Assembly: GCA_015489285.1 (NCBI GenBank)
Contig: WGAA01000323.1
Location: 1-24,140 of the forward strand
Direction: 5' to 3'
From: Anaerolineae bacterium
Lineage (GTDB): Bacteria; Chloroflexota; Anaerolineae; JAADDB01
DNA: 24,140 nt
Positions within the stretch are counted from its first letter, which is position 1, and every line of letters begins with the position of its first letter. Position numbers and translations under genes: made by a program. Below are positions 14,043-21,853 of the stretch, piece by piece. The notes beneath the pieces were generated by a model. It saw nothing but the letters and a program-made list of their open reading frames with translations, was not told the origin of the DNA and did not search any database.

Positions 14043-14699
14043 ATGCCCGTACCTGCAACATCTCTTCCCGAGCGCGTAGGACAATGGCTGCGGCAGGCAC
14101 GGGCGTTGACCGGTTGGGATGCGACCCGCGTGCTACGGCAGGTGCGGACGGCCCGCGGTCGTACACGGTGGGAGCTCGTTCGGACGTTGCGTGAGTTGCC
14201 CCTGCGAGGAGGACACGTATCCGCTCTGGTCGCTCTGCTGGACGAAGGGGATGCGTTGTTGCGTTGGGAAATCGAGGAGGTGTTGAGCCATCTTCCGCCG
14301 CACCGCGTGGCGCCCGCGTGCCTCCTCCGCCTTGAACAGGGGGAACCGGAGGAGGGCCTGGCCTCGTGTATTCGGGTTCTTGCCGTGCTGAAAGCCGATA
14401 ACGCCCTCGACACCATTGTCCGATATCAAGGACATCCTAGCGTCCACGTTCGGGTTGCGGTTGCCGACGCGTTGGCCCATTTTGTGGAGCACGTTCAGGC
14501 CCAGAACGCGTTGATCCAGCTCCTGCGGGACCCCGAGCCGGCCGTACGTCGGGCCGCCGTTTGGACTCTCCGGCGCAGTAACGTGCCCTGGGCCGGGCCT
14601 GTGCTGGAAGTCCAGGCCCGGGAGCGGCCTGAACCCTGGTGTGCATCCCGCTCCGCTATATCGCCTGGACGTGAGGGGGGAGGTTCTCATGGGGCATGA
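14043..14699 (+). CDS. HEAT-repeat-like alpha-helical protein
   Basis: 218-aa protein with no catalytic motif that I recognise. The middle part is a run of helix pairs typical of HEAT or PBS-lyase-type repeats: RWELVRTLRELPLRGGHVSALVALLDEGDALLRWEIEEVLSHLP, then ASCIRVLAVLKADNALDTIVRYQGHPSVHVRVAVADALAHF, then NALIQLLRDPEPAVRRAAVWTLRR. Such scaffolds usually mediate protein binding. GGGAGGGG (14029-14036), inside the end of the preceding gene, serves as ribosome-binding site. The C-terminal tail (WCASRSAISPGREGGGSHGA) looks unstructured and its codons overlap the start of the next gene by 11 bp. It sits between two metallo-hydrolases in the operon. Confidence 0.7.
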   Translation: MPVPATSLPERVGQWLRQARALTGWDATRVLRQVRTARGRTRWELVRTLRELPLRGGHVSALVALLDEGDALLRWEIEEVLSHLPPHRVAPACLLRLEQGEPEEGLASCIRVLAVLKADNALDTIVRYQGHPSVHVRVAVADALAHFVEHVQAQNALIQLLRDPEPAVRRAAVWTLRRSNVPWAGPVLEVQARERPEPWCASRSAISPGREGGGSHGA

Positions 14700-15585
14700 T
14701 CGGCCTCTAACGCTCACATTGGGGGATATTCGGGTTCACGTCCTCTCCGACGGTGTCGTGTGGTGGGACGGCGGGGGGATGTTCGGTTTGACCCCTAAAG
14801 TCCTCTGGCAGCGGGCCATCCGACCCGTTCAAGCGGACGAATACAATCGGGTGCCCATGATGCTACGTGTCCTCCTCATCGAAGCTCAGGGCAAACGCAT
14901 CCTGGTGGACACGGGCATCGGGGACAAACTCCCGGCCAAGGTCCGACGGCAAATAAATTTGGTGGGGGAAAGGAGGCTGCTTTCCCAGCTCCAGAACCTG
15001 GGCCTCTCCCCGGAGGACATCGACATCGTTGTCCTTACCCACCTGCACAACGATCACTGTGGCGGAAATACCTACTTGAACGACCGTGGGGAGGTGGTCC
15101 CCACGTTTCCCAACGCGGAGTACTGGATTCAACGTCGGGAATTGGCCGATGCCATGTTCCCCAACGAACGAACTCGGGGCACGTATTTCCGGGAGAATTT
15201 TCTGCCCCTGGAGGAGAACGGCCAACTGCGGATTATCGATGGGGATACGGATGTGGTCCCGGGCGTGTGGACTACGTTGACGCCGGGCCACACGGCAGCC
15301 CATCAGTGTGTGATCATCGAAGGGGGAGGAGAGTACGCCATTTTTCTCGCGGACGCGGTCTCCTGGGGCGTGTTCTTTGAACGCATGGCCTGGGTCCCTG
15401 CGTACGATCTGGAACCGATGGTCAGCATTCACACGAAGAAACGTCTGGCCCGGTGGGCTTTGCATCACCATGCTTGGCTCATTTTCCAACACGACGCACG
15501 TTTTGGCGTGGCGACTCTCGAAGCGCACGGCAGCGCGCTCATTGTCCATCCTGTCGAGGAGGAACGGAGGGAGCATGGTGATTGA
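14689..15585 (+). CDS. MBL-fold metallo-hydrolase
   Basis: 298-aa metallo-beta-lactamase fold hydrolase. Metal ligands are in their usual order: LTHLHNDHCGG (His118, His120, Asp122, His123), His201 in TPGHTAAH, Asp222 in FLADAVSWG, and a late His268 in IFQHD. The general layout resembles the lactonase/AttM-like group (LLIEAQGKRILVDTGIGDK, PNAEYWIQRRE), but the substrate cannot be assigned. A GTG at 14641 is in frame; the ATG at 14689 is preferred because GGGAGG lies five bases before it. It is the last gene of the yggS operon. I see no clear terminator in the 78 bp that follow. Confidence 0.9.
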   Translation: MGHDRPLTLTLGDIRVHVLSDGVVWWDGGGMFGLTPKVLWQRAIRPVQADEYNRVPMMLRVLLIEAQGKRILVDTGIGDKLPAKVRRQINLVGERRLLSQLQNLGLSPEDIDIVVLTHLHNDHCGGNTYLNDRGEVVPTFPNAEYWIQRRELADAMFPNERTRGTYFRENFLPLEENGQLRIIDGDTDVVPGVWTTLTPGHTAAHQCVIIEGGGEYAIFLADAVSWGVFFERMAWVPAYDLEPMVSIHTKKRLARWALHHHAWLIFQHDARFGVATLEAHGSALIVHPVEEERREHGD

Positions 15586-15639
15586 ACCGGCTCGGCTATC
15601 GCAACGGAGAGCGTCGGAATACGGCCGCGCTTGCCCACA

Positions 15640-15648
15640 TGCTACGAT
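15640..15648 (+). promoter_or_regulatory. Possible extended -10 element before the GT39-like gene
   Basis: TGC-TACGAT gives a TG-extended -10 hexamer (15643-15648) without a recognisable -35 box. Its predicted start near 15655 would leave only about 9 nt before the ATG at 15664, that is, a nearly leaderless message. Confidence 0.35.
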
Positions 15649-15663
15649 ATGTGCACCCCGCCC

Positions 15664-17715
15664 ATGAAGTCAACAAGATCCGGTGAGTCGACCCTCCATC
15701 AGAATTTGGCCCGCGCGTCGGCCCTGGGGATTCTCCTCCTGGCTTTCGGCTTGCGGGTGTGGCAGCTGGACGTTCAATCCCTGTGGCATGATGAGGGATT
15801 GTCATGGTGGTTTGCCCGTCAGCCTTTGACCCAGCTCTTGACGCACGTGGCCGGAACGGAGCATCCCCCCCTTTATTTCCTGGCCCTGGGGTGGTGGATA
15901 CGTGTTGCCGGCGATAGCGTGTACGCGCTTCGCTTTTTGTCCGTCATTGGGGGGACGGTGACCGTCGCGCTCCTCATCCGGTTGGCTCAACGATGGAGGA
16001 TGGCCTCCGTAGGCCTTCTTGCTGCCCTTTTCCTCGCCTGGAATCCTTTCCACATCTGGTACTCCCAGGAAGTGCGTTCCTATGCCTGGTTGCCTTTCGT
16101 GGCCCTCCTGCTCGTTTGGGAAGGGGAACGATGGGCCCGAACGCGGCGGAGAAGCGCGGGGATACGGTATGGGATATTGACGGGGTTTGCCCTTTACGTG
16201 CACCCATTTCTGGGCTTCCTTCTCCTCGCCCACGCGGTGTACTTCCTCCTCCGCCGGTGGAGGGCGACCTTCTCCTGGCGTGAAGCGGTCCGCGCGCTTT
16301 GGCCGTTCGGCATTACAGCCCTCTTTTTCTTGCCCTGGGTTGTTCCCACCGTGGGGCAACTTCACACGAACCGCACGTATTTCTACTGGGGGTACCTGAA
16401 CCTCACCCGCGCGGTCCGGAATACGGCTCAGGCGCTGGCCTATTTCCCCCTCCCCGAGGCCATCCGACCGACCTACCTTCCCCGTGTGACCTTTCTGCTC
16501 TGGGGACTGGCAGCCATTGGCTCGGTGATAGGATTGCGTCGTCGTTGGGGGTGGTGGGTCGTCCTCGGTACCTGGTTTCCCCTTGCGTTGACTTTGGGCG
16601 TGGCCTACATGTGGCCCAAGTATGCCCCCCGCTACGTGATTTACGTGTTGCCCTTCTGGCTTCTCCTGGTGGCGACGGCCCTCCTCGCCCCCGTCCAGCT
16701 GGTTCGCGGGACAAAAGACGATGTCGTGGCTTGTATGGCGGGGACGTTCTTGGCCCTTTTCATCATCGGTTACGGGGTGACGAGCTGGCAGGTGCGCGAG
16801 CTCACCAATCGGCCCGAGGCCGCCCGCCCCGACTTCCGCGGTCCCATCACATTTCTCCACGAGAAAGCCCAGCCCGGGGATGTGCTCTTTCTCGTAGGGG
16901 GACACATGGAGCCCGTTGTGCGTTATTACCTGCGGCGGGATGATGTGATGCTGCGTCCTCTGCCGCAAGGGTTGCTCCTGGATTTGGGGAATCCCCTCCG
17001 GTGGGGGCCGGTGGCCGAGGCGTTCAACGAGGTGACAAGGAACCGTTCCCGTGTGTGGGGCGTGTTCTGGCAGGAGGATCTGGCCGACCCACAGCGTTTG
17101 GTCTACAGCGTCTTGAACCTGTACGGGTGTGCTTTGTTGCCCACGGGGCTCACGGAGCGGGTAGATGTGGGGCTATACCTGATCCCCCGTCCTCTGACAT
17201 TGCCCCCGACGCCCACCCCCACGTATCCCATCGGTGTGCCCTTCCGCAACGGTCTCGTCCTGGAAGGGTTTCACGCGGCCCGTCTTTTCTCCCCTCACAC
17301 GGCCCCGGATGTGTGTTTCCGGGATCGGCAACAGCCTCACCCCACCGTTCAAGTGGCAGCGGGGGAGACTTTGTACGTCGTTCTCCTCTTTCGGCCCCGG
17401 CGCCCTTTGACCGGGGATCTGATGGGGTTCGTCCACCTCGTCAACACGGCCGGAAACAAAGCATTCGCCCTCGACGATCGGCTACTGGGCGATTTCGTTT
17501 ATCCCGTATGGCGGTGGCAAGTGGGTGAGATCGTTCAGCAAACATTTGCCCTTTCCCTGCCTCGGGACCTCCCCCCGGGGGACTATGCTTTGGAGATGGG
17601 GTTGTATCATCCCCAAACGCTTCAACGGGTCGACCCCCTACCCCGGTCCATCCCCTCGGGTCGGGTCGACGGTTCGCGGATCCTTTACGGTCCCGTTCGC
17701 GTCCTGAGCCCTTGA
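15664..17715 (+). CDS. GT39-like (ArnT/PMT-type) membrane glycosyltransferase with C-terminal beta domain
   Basis: 683-aa polytopic membrane protein. After a short charged N-terminus come about ten membrane segments in residues 15-390, with the periplasmic acidic motif SLWHDEGLSWW (Asp43-Glu44) and EHPPLYFLAL that are typical of polyprenyl-phosphate-sugar-dependent transferases of the GT39/ArnT superfamily. A soluble alpha/beta segment follows (about 390-510: ITFLHEKAQPGDVLFLVGG), then a Pro/Thr linker (PPTPTPTYP). The C-terminal beta-rich domain (about 520-683) contains the LMGFVHLVNTAG and LPPGDYALEMGLYHPQT blocks, often seen at the end of Chloroflexota GT39 proteins. There is no Shine-Dalgarno site at any candidate start (TTG 15631, ATG 15649, ATG 15664). 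The acceptor is unknown; envelope polysaccharide or protein are both possible. Confidence 0.82.
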   Translation: MKSTRSGESTLHQNLARASALGILLLAFGLRVWQLDVQSLWHDEGLSWWFARQPLTQLLTHVAGTEHPPLYFLALGWWIRVAGDSVYALRFLSVIGGTVTVALLIRLAQRWRMASVGLLAALFLAWNPFHIWYSQEVRSYAWLPFVALLLVWEGERWARTRRRSAGIRYGILTGFALYVHPFLGFLLLAHAVYFLLRRWRATFSWREAVRALWPFGITALFFLPWVVPTVGQLHTNRTYFYWGYLNLTRAVRNTAQALAYFPLPEAIRPTYLPRVTFLLWGLAAIGSVIGLRRRWGWWVVLGTWFPLALTLGVAYMWPKYAPRYVIYVLPFWLLLVATALLAPVQLVRGTKDDVVACMAGTFLALFIIGYGVTSWQVRELTNRPEAARPDFRGPITFLHEKAQPGDVLFLVGGHMEPVVRYYLRRDDVMLRPLPQGLLLDLGNPLRWGPVAEAFNEVTRNRSRVWGVFWQEDLADPQRLVYSVLNLYGCALLPTGLTERVDVGLYLIPRPLTLPPTPTPTYPIGVPFRNGLVLEGFHAARLFSPHTAPDVCFRDRQQPHPTVQVAAGETLYVVLLFRPRRPLTGDLMGFVHLVNTAGNKAFALDDRLLGDFVYPVWRWQVGEIVQQTFALSLPRDLPPGDYALEMGLYHPQTLQRVDPLPRSIPSGRVDGSRILYGPVRVLSP

Positions 17716-17731
17716 ACGGGGAAACGGGGGC

Positions 17732-17743
17732 AGCAAATTTGCT
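17732..17743. promoter_or_regulatory. 12-bp perfect palindrome AGCAAATTTGCT upstream of the lipoprotein gene
   Basis: A perfect AT-centred palindrome in the 107-bp gap between the GT39-like gene and the lipoprotein gene, 79 bp before the latter's ATG. It is the size of a dimeric-regulator operator half-set, but no strong promoter is recognisable beside it, so its role is only a suggestion. Confidence 0.3.
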
Positions 17744-17822
17744 CGAATGTGCCAATGGGTGCAGGATCAGGGGGCAGTACACCGGAGAAATAGTGACGCA
17801 AGAAGCTGAACCGGAGGGATTG

Positions 17823-19148
17823 ATGAAGCGGTTTTGGGGGATAAGTGGGTTGCTTTTGGCAGTACTCTTCTCCCTTGTGGTCGGGGGGTGTGCAGTGCCT
17901 TTCCGTCCCCTTCTGTACGACGTCTCCGTCCAACCCGAGGTCATCTCGCCCAACGCGGACCGGGTTGACGATGTGACGCTCATTCGCTATGCCCTGGGGC
18001 GGAACGCGTACATCTCTATTTTCTTCACCGATGCTGCCGGTCATACGTACTACTTTCGACGGCATCAGCGAAGGGCCCGGGGCCGGTACGCCGTGTATTG
18101 GGGAGGCGTCATCGAGGGGACCAAGGTGTACGAGACCCCTTATGGTCGCCAGATGGTGTTGAACCGCGTCCTCCCCGCGGGCACTTACACGTGGGTCATC
18201 GAGGCCGAGGACGACCGGGGGAACAGGGAGCGCCGTGAGGGGCAGATTACGATTCAGGACCCGGATACTTCCGTGCCGGAGCTGCGCAATTTCGCGGTCA
18301 GCCCCCGGGTGTTCACGCCGAACCAGGACGGCATCGACGATCGCGTGGCCGTCACCTATTACCTGAGTGAGGATGTCGCGGACATCACCGTCTCCCTCAT
18401 GCCCATCGATGAAGATCCCCTGCACCCCAAGGAGGTCCCGTGGCTCCTGGCCGAAGTGGAGCGGGAGATCAAGCCCACGCAGAAGGGCCTCCATTACATC
18501 GATTATGAAGGTGGGGTCGACAACGAAGTCGATCCCCCGCCCGACGGTACGTACCAGATTGTCGCCCGGGCCCAGGACGCCGCGGGGAACACGACGCTGG
18601 TGACGACGACATTGACCATTGTGGAAGGTGGGGTTCCCCGGGCCGACATCTTGAACGGCGAAGTCACCATGTACGATATACGGGACCGTGACCGCTTTCT
18701 CGCGGTGGGCGATACCCTCGTGTTCACGGCGACGGTGGAGAATTACGGCCATGTGCCCATTCGGACGTCCGGCCCTCCTCCGGGGACTCACTACAACCTG
18801 GACGAGAATTTCAACACGCTGGCCGTGCGCGAGGGGCAGCGTGCCTGGCACGAACAAGCCGGTGTCTGGCGTTTCGGCATTGATTTTCAAACCAACGGGG
18901 GGCAGGATTACCCCTTCCGTTGGGCCGTTGGACGACGCGAGGACCTGGAATGTCGGCTCATCGACGGGGAGGAACAATGTTATCTCATGCCGGGCAAACG
19001 GGGCCTGGTCTACGGTACGATTACGATCAACTACGTTCCCCCTCGCAACAACATTGTCTTTTGGGCCGGACTCATTCACGAGGACGTGGGAATTTTGCCC
19101 TTCAACAACCGGGTCGACCCCCACGAAATTCACATCGACATCCCGTAA
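17823..19148 (+). CDS. Lipoprotein with tandem FlgD/Ig-like domains
   Basis: 441-aa exported lipoprotein. Residues 1-22 form a signal peptide ending in the lipobox LVVGGC, with lipidated Cys23. Two beta-sandwich modules follow, each opened by a SPN-D-type motif: SPNADRVDD (42-50) and TPNQDGIDD (165-173). Each closes with a G-TYxW/I-A-D-x-G-N motif (AGTYTWVIEAEDDRGN, DGTYQIVARAQDAAGN), as in FlgD Ig-like domains. Residues about 275-441 form a third beta-rich region of unknown type (TLVFTATVENYGHVPI). The ATG at 17823 has GGAGGG six bases upstream. It is placed between glycosyltransferases, so a surface-anchored structural or binding role is likely. The frame is open upstream to 17712 but without a start signal. 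Confidence 0.82.
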   Translation: MKRFWGISGLLLAVLFSLVVGGCAVPFRPLLYDVSVQPEVISPNADRVDDVTLIRYALGRNAYISIFFTDAAGHTYYFRRHQRRARGRYAVYWGGVIEGTKVYETPYGRQMVLNRVLPAGTYTWVIEAEDDRGNRERREGQITIQDPDTSVPELRNFAVSPRVFTPNQDGIDDRVAVTYYLSEDVADITVSLMPIDEDPLHPKEVPWLLAEVEREIKPTQKGLHYIDYEGGVDNEVDPPPDGTYQIVARAQDAAGNTTLVTTTLTIVEGGVPRADILNGEVTMYDIRDRDRFLAVGDTLVFTATVENYGHVPIRTSGPPPGTHYNLDENFNTLAVREGQRAWHEQAGVWRFGIDFQTNGGQDYPFRWAVGRREDLECRLIDGEEQCYLMPGKRGLVYGTITINYVPPRNNIVFWAGLIHEDVGILPFNNRVDPHEIHIDIP

Positions 19149-19167
19149 CGGTGGGTGAGACGGGCAC

Positions 19168-20190
19168 ATGGACGGGAAAGACGCCGTGCGCCATCTGAGT
19201 GTGGTCCTGGTGAGCTGGAACGTGAAGGACTGGCTTCGGCGGGCCCTCGCTTCCATACCCCGGGGCGTCTCCTCACCGGAGCATTGGCGCATCAGTGTAT
19301 GGGTTGTGGACAACGCTTCCTCCGACGGGACCCCGGAGATGGTCCGCTCCGAATTCCCCCATGTGCACCTCATTGCCCTGGAGGAGAATCTGGGATTCGC
19401 TGCGGCCAATAACATCGCCCTCTTTGCCCAGGGCCTTTTGCCCGGGGAAAGCGATCCCACCCTGTACCCCCGTTCCCGCCCTTACGTGCGCCGAATGCAC
19501 TTCCAACCGCCGGATGCCAAACCGGAGGCCGTCCTCTTTCTCAACCCGGATGCGGAGGTGCAGCCCCACGCCATCGAGAGATTATGGGAGGGGCTGTTCG
19601 CCCACCCGCGCACGGGCATGGTCGGCCCGCACCTGGTGTACGGAGATGGGCGTCATCAACCCAGCGCTTTCCGTTTTCCGGGCCTAATTCAGACCTTCCT
19701 CGACTTTTTCCCTTTGCACCCCCGTGTGTACGCCTCTCGCCTCAACGGTCGTTACGGTGCCACCCTGTTTCAGGGACAAGCCCCCTTTCCCGTGGACTTT
19801 ATCTTGGGCGCGGCCATGTTGGTCCGTAGGGAAGTTATCGAGACGGTGGGGGGCTTCGACGAGGGGTATTGGCTTTATTGCGAGGAAATGGATTGGGCCC
19901 GCAGGATCCGCAAGGCCGGATGGGAGATTCGCGTGGTTCCCCAGGCCCTCGTCGTCCACCACGAAGGGCAAAGCAGCCGTCAATTTCGGGAACGCGCCTT
20001 CGTGGCCCTGTGGGAAAGCCGTCTGCGCTATTTCCGCCGTTATCACGGCCCCTGGTTCAACACCCTTTTGCGTGGTATCATCCGTCTCGGATTGCTCAAA
20101 CGGTATTGGGCCGCATATCGGCTCCCCCCCGAAGAGCGAAAACGCCACATACGGGCGTACACCCAAATCCTGGACCTGTTGCGGAAATGA
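19168..20190 (+). CDS. Family 2 glycosyltransferase (rhamnosyltransferase-like)
   Basis: 340-aa cytoplasmic GT-A enzyme. Canonical blocks are LSVVLVSWNVKDWL (10-23), VVDNASSDGTPEMV (46-59), LEENLGFAAANNIAL (71-85), the DxD-equivalent LNPDAEV (125-131), GAAMLVRREVIETVGGFDEGYWLYCEEMDWARRIRKAGW (about 213-250), and VVHHEGQSS. This is the WbbL/rhamnosyltransferase-like branch of GT2. Compared with the usual spacing, about 30 extra residues (near 88-118, SDPTLYPRSRPYVRRMHFQPPDAK) separate the NNIAL helix from the strand carrying NPDAE. The stop overlaps the next gene's ATG as ATGA (20187-20190), so the two glycosyltransferases are translationally coupled. The donor and acceptor are not determinable. 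Confidence 0.92.
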   Translation: MDGKDAVRHLSVVLVSWNVKDWLRRALASIPRGVSSPEHWRISVWVVDNASSDGTPEMVRSEFPHVHLIALEENLGFAAANNIALFAQGLLPGESDPTLYPRSRPYVRRMHFQPPDAKPEAVLFLNPDAEVQPHAIERLWEGLFAHPRTGMVGPHLVYGDGRHQPSAFRFPGLIQTFLDFFPLHPRVYASRLNGRYGATLFQGQAPFPVDFILGAAMLVRREVIETVGGFDEGYWLYCEEMDWARRIRKAGWEIRVVPQALVVHHEGQSSRQFRERAFVALWESRLRYFRRYHGPWFNTLLRGIIRLGLLKRYWAAYRLPPEERKRHIRAYTQILDLLRK

Positions 20191-20969
20191 ACGAGCGCGA
20201 GCAAATTACCGTTGTCATTTTGACTCTCAATGAGGCAAAACACATCCGGGAATGCATCCGGGCCGCGCGCCGTGTAGCAGATACGATTCTCATATCCGAC
20301 AGTTTCAGTACGGACGGCACCCCGGAGATTGCCCGCGAGGAAGGAGCTATCGTCCAAGAACGCGCCTTCGATAATTACGCCAACCAGCGTAACGCCGCGC
20401 TGGAACAGGTGCGGACCCCGTGGGTTTTCTTCGTCGACGCGGACGAACGCGTGACCCCCGAATTGGCCCAAGAGGTCCTCCAGGCCGTGCAGGACCCCGA
20501 ACACGCGGGCTGGTGGGTGCCCCGCTACAACTACATCGTAGGCCGTCTTATTCGCGGCGGGGGATGGTATCCCGACTATCAACTTCGTCTTCTCCGCACC
20601 GAACTGGCTCGTTATGACCCAACCCGGGAGGTCCACGAGGTCGTTCAATTGGAGGGGAAGGCGGGGTACCTCAAGGAGCACCTCATTCATTATAACTACG
20701 AGAGCTGGGCCCAGTTCCACGCGAAACAACGTCGGTACGCGCGGCTCCAGGCCCGGGTGTTGTACAAGGAGGGGATAAAACCCCACGTGTACACCTATGT
20801 CACGATGCCCGTGCGGGAATTTTGGCGTCGCTATGTGACCTTGAAGGGCTTTCGGGATGGATATTATGGTTTGAAATTGGCCGCGCTCATGGGATGGTAC
20901 ACGTTCGTCACCTATCGCGAGCTCGGCCGTCTCCTCCGCAAGGCAGAGAAGGCCACGACATCCGACTAA
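20187..20969 (+). CDS. Family 2 glycosyltransferase (WaaE/KdtX-like)
   Basis: 260-aa GT2 enzyme of the WaaE-like group, which typically adds a glucose-type residue to a lipid-linked core or glycan. Blocks are ITVVILTLNEAKHIRECI (7-24), DTILISDSFSTDGTPEIA (32-49), FDNYANQRNAAL (61-72), the DxD motif FFVDADERVTPEL (81-93), GGGWYPDYQLRLLRTE, and TREVHEVVQLEGKAGYLKEHLIHYNY. A C-terminal amphipathic part (PVREFWRRYVTLKGFRDGYYGLKLAALMGWYTFVTY) probably contacts the membrane. The start is the ATG that overlaps the preceding stop. The 3' end overlaps the convergent cofE stop by four bases, with no terminator between them. Confidence 0.92.
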   Translation: MNEREQITVVILTLNEAKHIRECIRAARRVADTILISDSFSTDGTPEIAREEGAIVQERAFDNYANQRNAALEQVRTPWVFFVDADERVTPELAQEVLQAVQDPEHAGWWVPRYNYIVGRLIRGGGWYPDYQLRLLRTELARYDPTREVHEVVQLEGKAGYLKEHLIHYNYESWAQFHAKQRRYARLQARVLYKEGIKPHVYTYVTMPVREFWRRYVTLKGFRDGYYGLKLAALMGWYTFVTYRELGRLLRKAEKATTSD

Positions 20970-21736
20970 CGGAAGAGGTCGAGTTCGCGTGGCCTTAACA
21001 GGTCACGAAGGCGCCCTTCCCCGGCCCGGTAGCGGGCCCCCCGTATGAGGACGACGGGGATACCCTCGGCCCCCTGCCCCATGACGGCAGAGGCAGCCGC
21101 TGCCAGCTCGTCGGCCGTGCCCACCACCGTCACCTGGAGTGTGCGTCCCAGGAGGTCGGGCTCCCCCCGGCGGTCGGTGATGGGAATCATTCCCGCCACA
21201 CCGATGGCAACACCCACCGTCCCCAGACGCCAGGCACGTCCGTGGCTGTCGTTGATGATGACGGCCACGTTTTGCACCCCGAACATGCGCTGCCAGGCCT
21301 TTCGCAAGGCTCGTGCCGACGCGTCGGGGTCACGAGGGAGGAGGAGGACCCAATCCTCGTGTCCCTTGACGTTGGAATGGTCGATGCCCGCGTTGGCGCA
21401 GACGAACCCCAAACGGTGCTCTACGATAATGAGGCCGGGGCGGACCCGCAGGACTTCGTTGGACTCTTGCAAGATGAGCTCCACCAGCCGGGGGTCTTTT
21501 TGGGCCTTCTGGGCCAACGCCAGGGCCTCCTGCGAAGGGGAGACGTCGGGCAGGTACACCCAGCGGCCTTCCGCTTTGGAGACGATTTTCTGGGCAACGA
21601 CCAGGACATCTCCCTCTTCAATGCTTTCTCCTAGGCGACGGAGGCCCTGGGCCACCAACGCAGCAACGTCATCCCCCGTCTGTACCTGGGGAATGCCGGG
21701 CACACCGATGCACAGCAAGCGGGATGAATTCTCCAT
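20966..21736 (-). CDS. cofE: Coenzyme F420-0:L-glutamate ligase
   Basis: 256-aa CofE family enzyme, which adds gamma-linked glutamate residues to F420-0 using GTP. Recognised blocks are GVPGIPQVQTGDDVAALVAQGL (11-32), EGDVLVVAQKIVSKAEGR (40-57), EHRLGFVCANAGIDHSNV, and NDSHGRAWRLGTVGVAIGVAGMIPITDRRGEPDLLGRTLQVT. It is the stand-alone archaeal/Chloroflexota-type CofE without the C-terminal FMN domain found in actinobacterial FbiB. The ATG at 21736 is chosen because AGGAGAGGAACG lies upstream on the minus strand. No cofC, cofD or cofG/H gene is in the window. Its presence supports F420 use by the oxidoreductase at 1554-2465. Confidence 0.93.
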   Translation of the reverse strand: MENSSRLLCIGVPGIPQVQTGDDVAALVAQGLRRLGESIEEGDVLVVAQKIVSKAEGRWVYLPDVSPSQEALALAQKAQKDPRLVELILQESNEVLRVRPGLIIVEHRLGFVCANAGIDHSNVKGHEDWVLLLPRDPDASARALRKAWQRMFGVQNVAVIINDSHGRAWRLGTVGVAIGVAGMIPITDRRGEPDLLGRTLQVTVVGTADELAAAASAVMGQGAEGIPVVLIRGARYRAGEGRLRDLLRPRELDLFR

Positions 21737-21779
21737 GGATTTCGTTCCTCTCCTAACGTTATTTCCCCACCCGTGATAA

Positions 21780-21786
21780 GATAATA
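21780..21786. promoter_or_regulatory. AT-rich divergent promoter region between cofE and uxaC
   Basis: GATAATA contains overlapping -10-like hexamers on both strands: GATAAT on + (toward uxaC) and TATTAT on - (toward cofE). No convincing -35 box is found for either. It is the only AT-rich spot in the 117-bp gap between the two divergent genes. Confidence 0.35.
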
Positions 21787-21853
21787 CGGTCGAAGCATAC
21801 ACGCGACCGCCCGGCCTGAACAAGTGAGGAGCTTACTCTTGGAGGAGGTTGTC

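Noticed and set aside
15574..15667. Short open frame of about 30 codons after the MBL gene
   Set aside because: It overlaps the end of the MBL gene and the start of the GT39-like gene, has no recognisable features, and is too short to support.
15802..16968. Antisense open frame (388 codons) on the minus strand inside the GT39-like gene
   Set aside because: The translation is rich in Gly, Pro, Arg, His and Gln with no domain. The sense strand encodes membrane helices and the GT39 acidic motif.
17685..19460. Long antisense open frame (591 codons) on the minus strand across the lipoprotein gene
   Set aside because: It lies opposite a protein with a clear lipobox and FlgD-like motifs, and spills into the flanking genes. 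Its translation has no recognisable motif. It is the expected shadow of GC-rich coding DNA.
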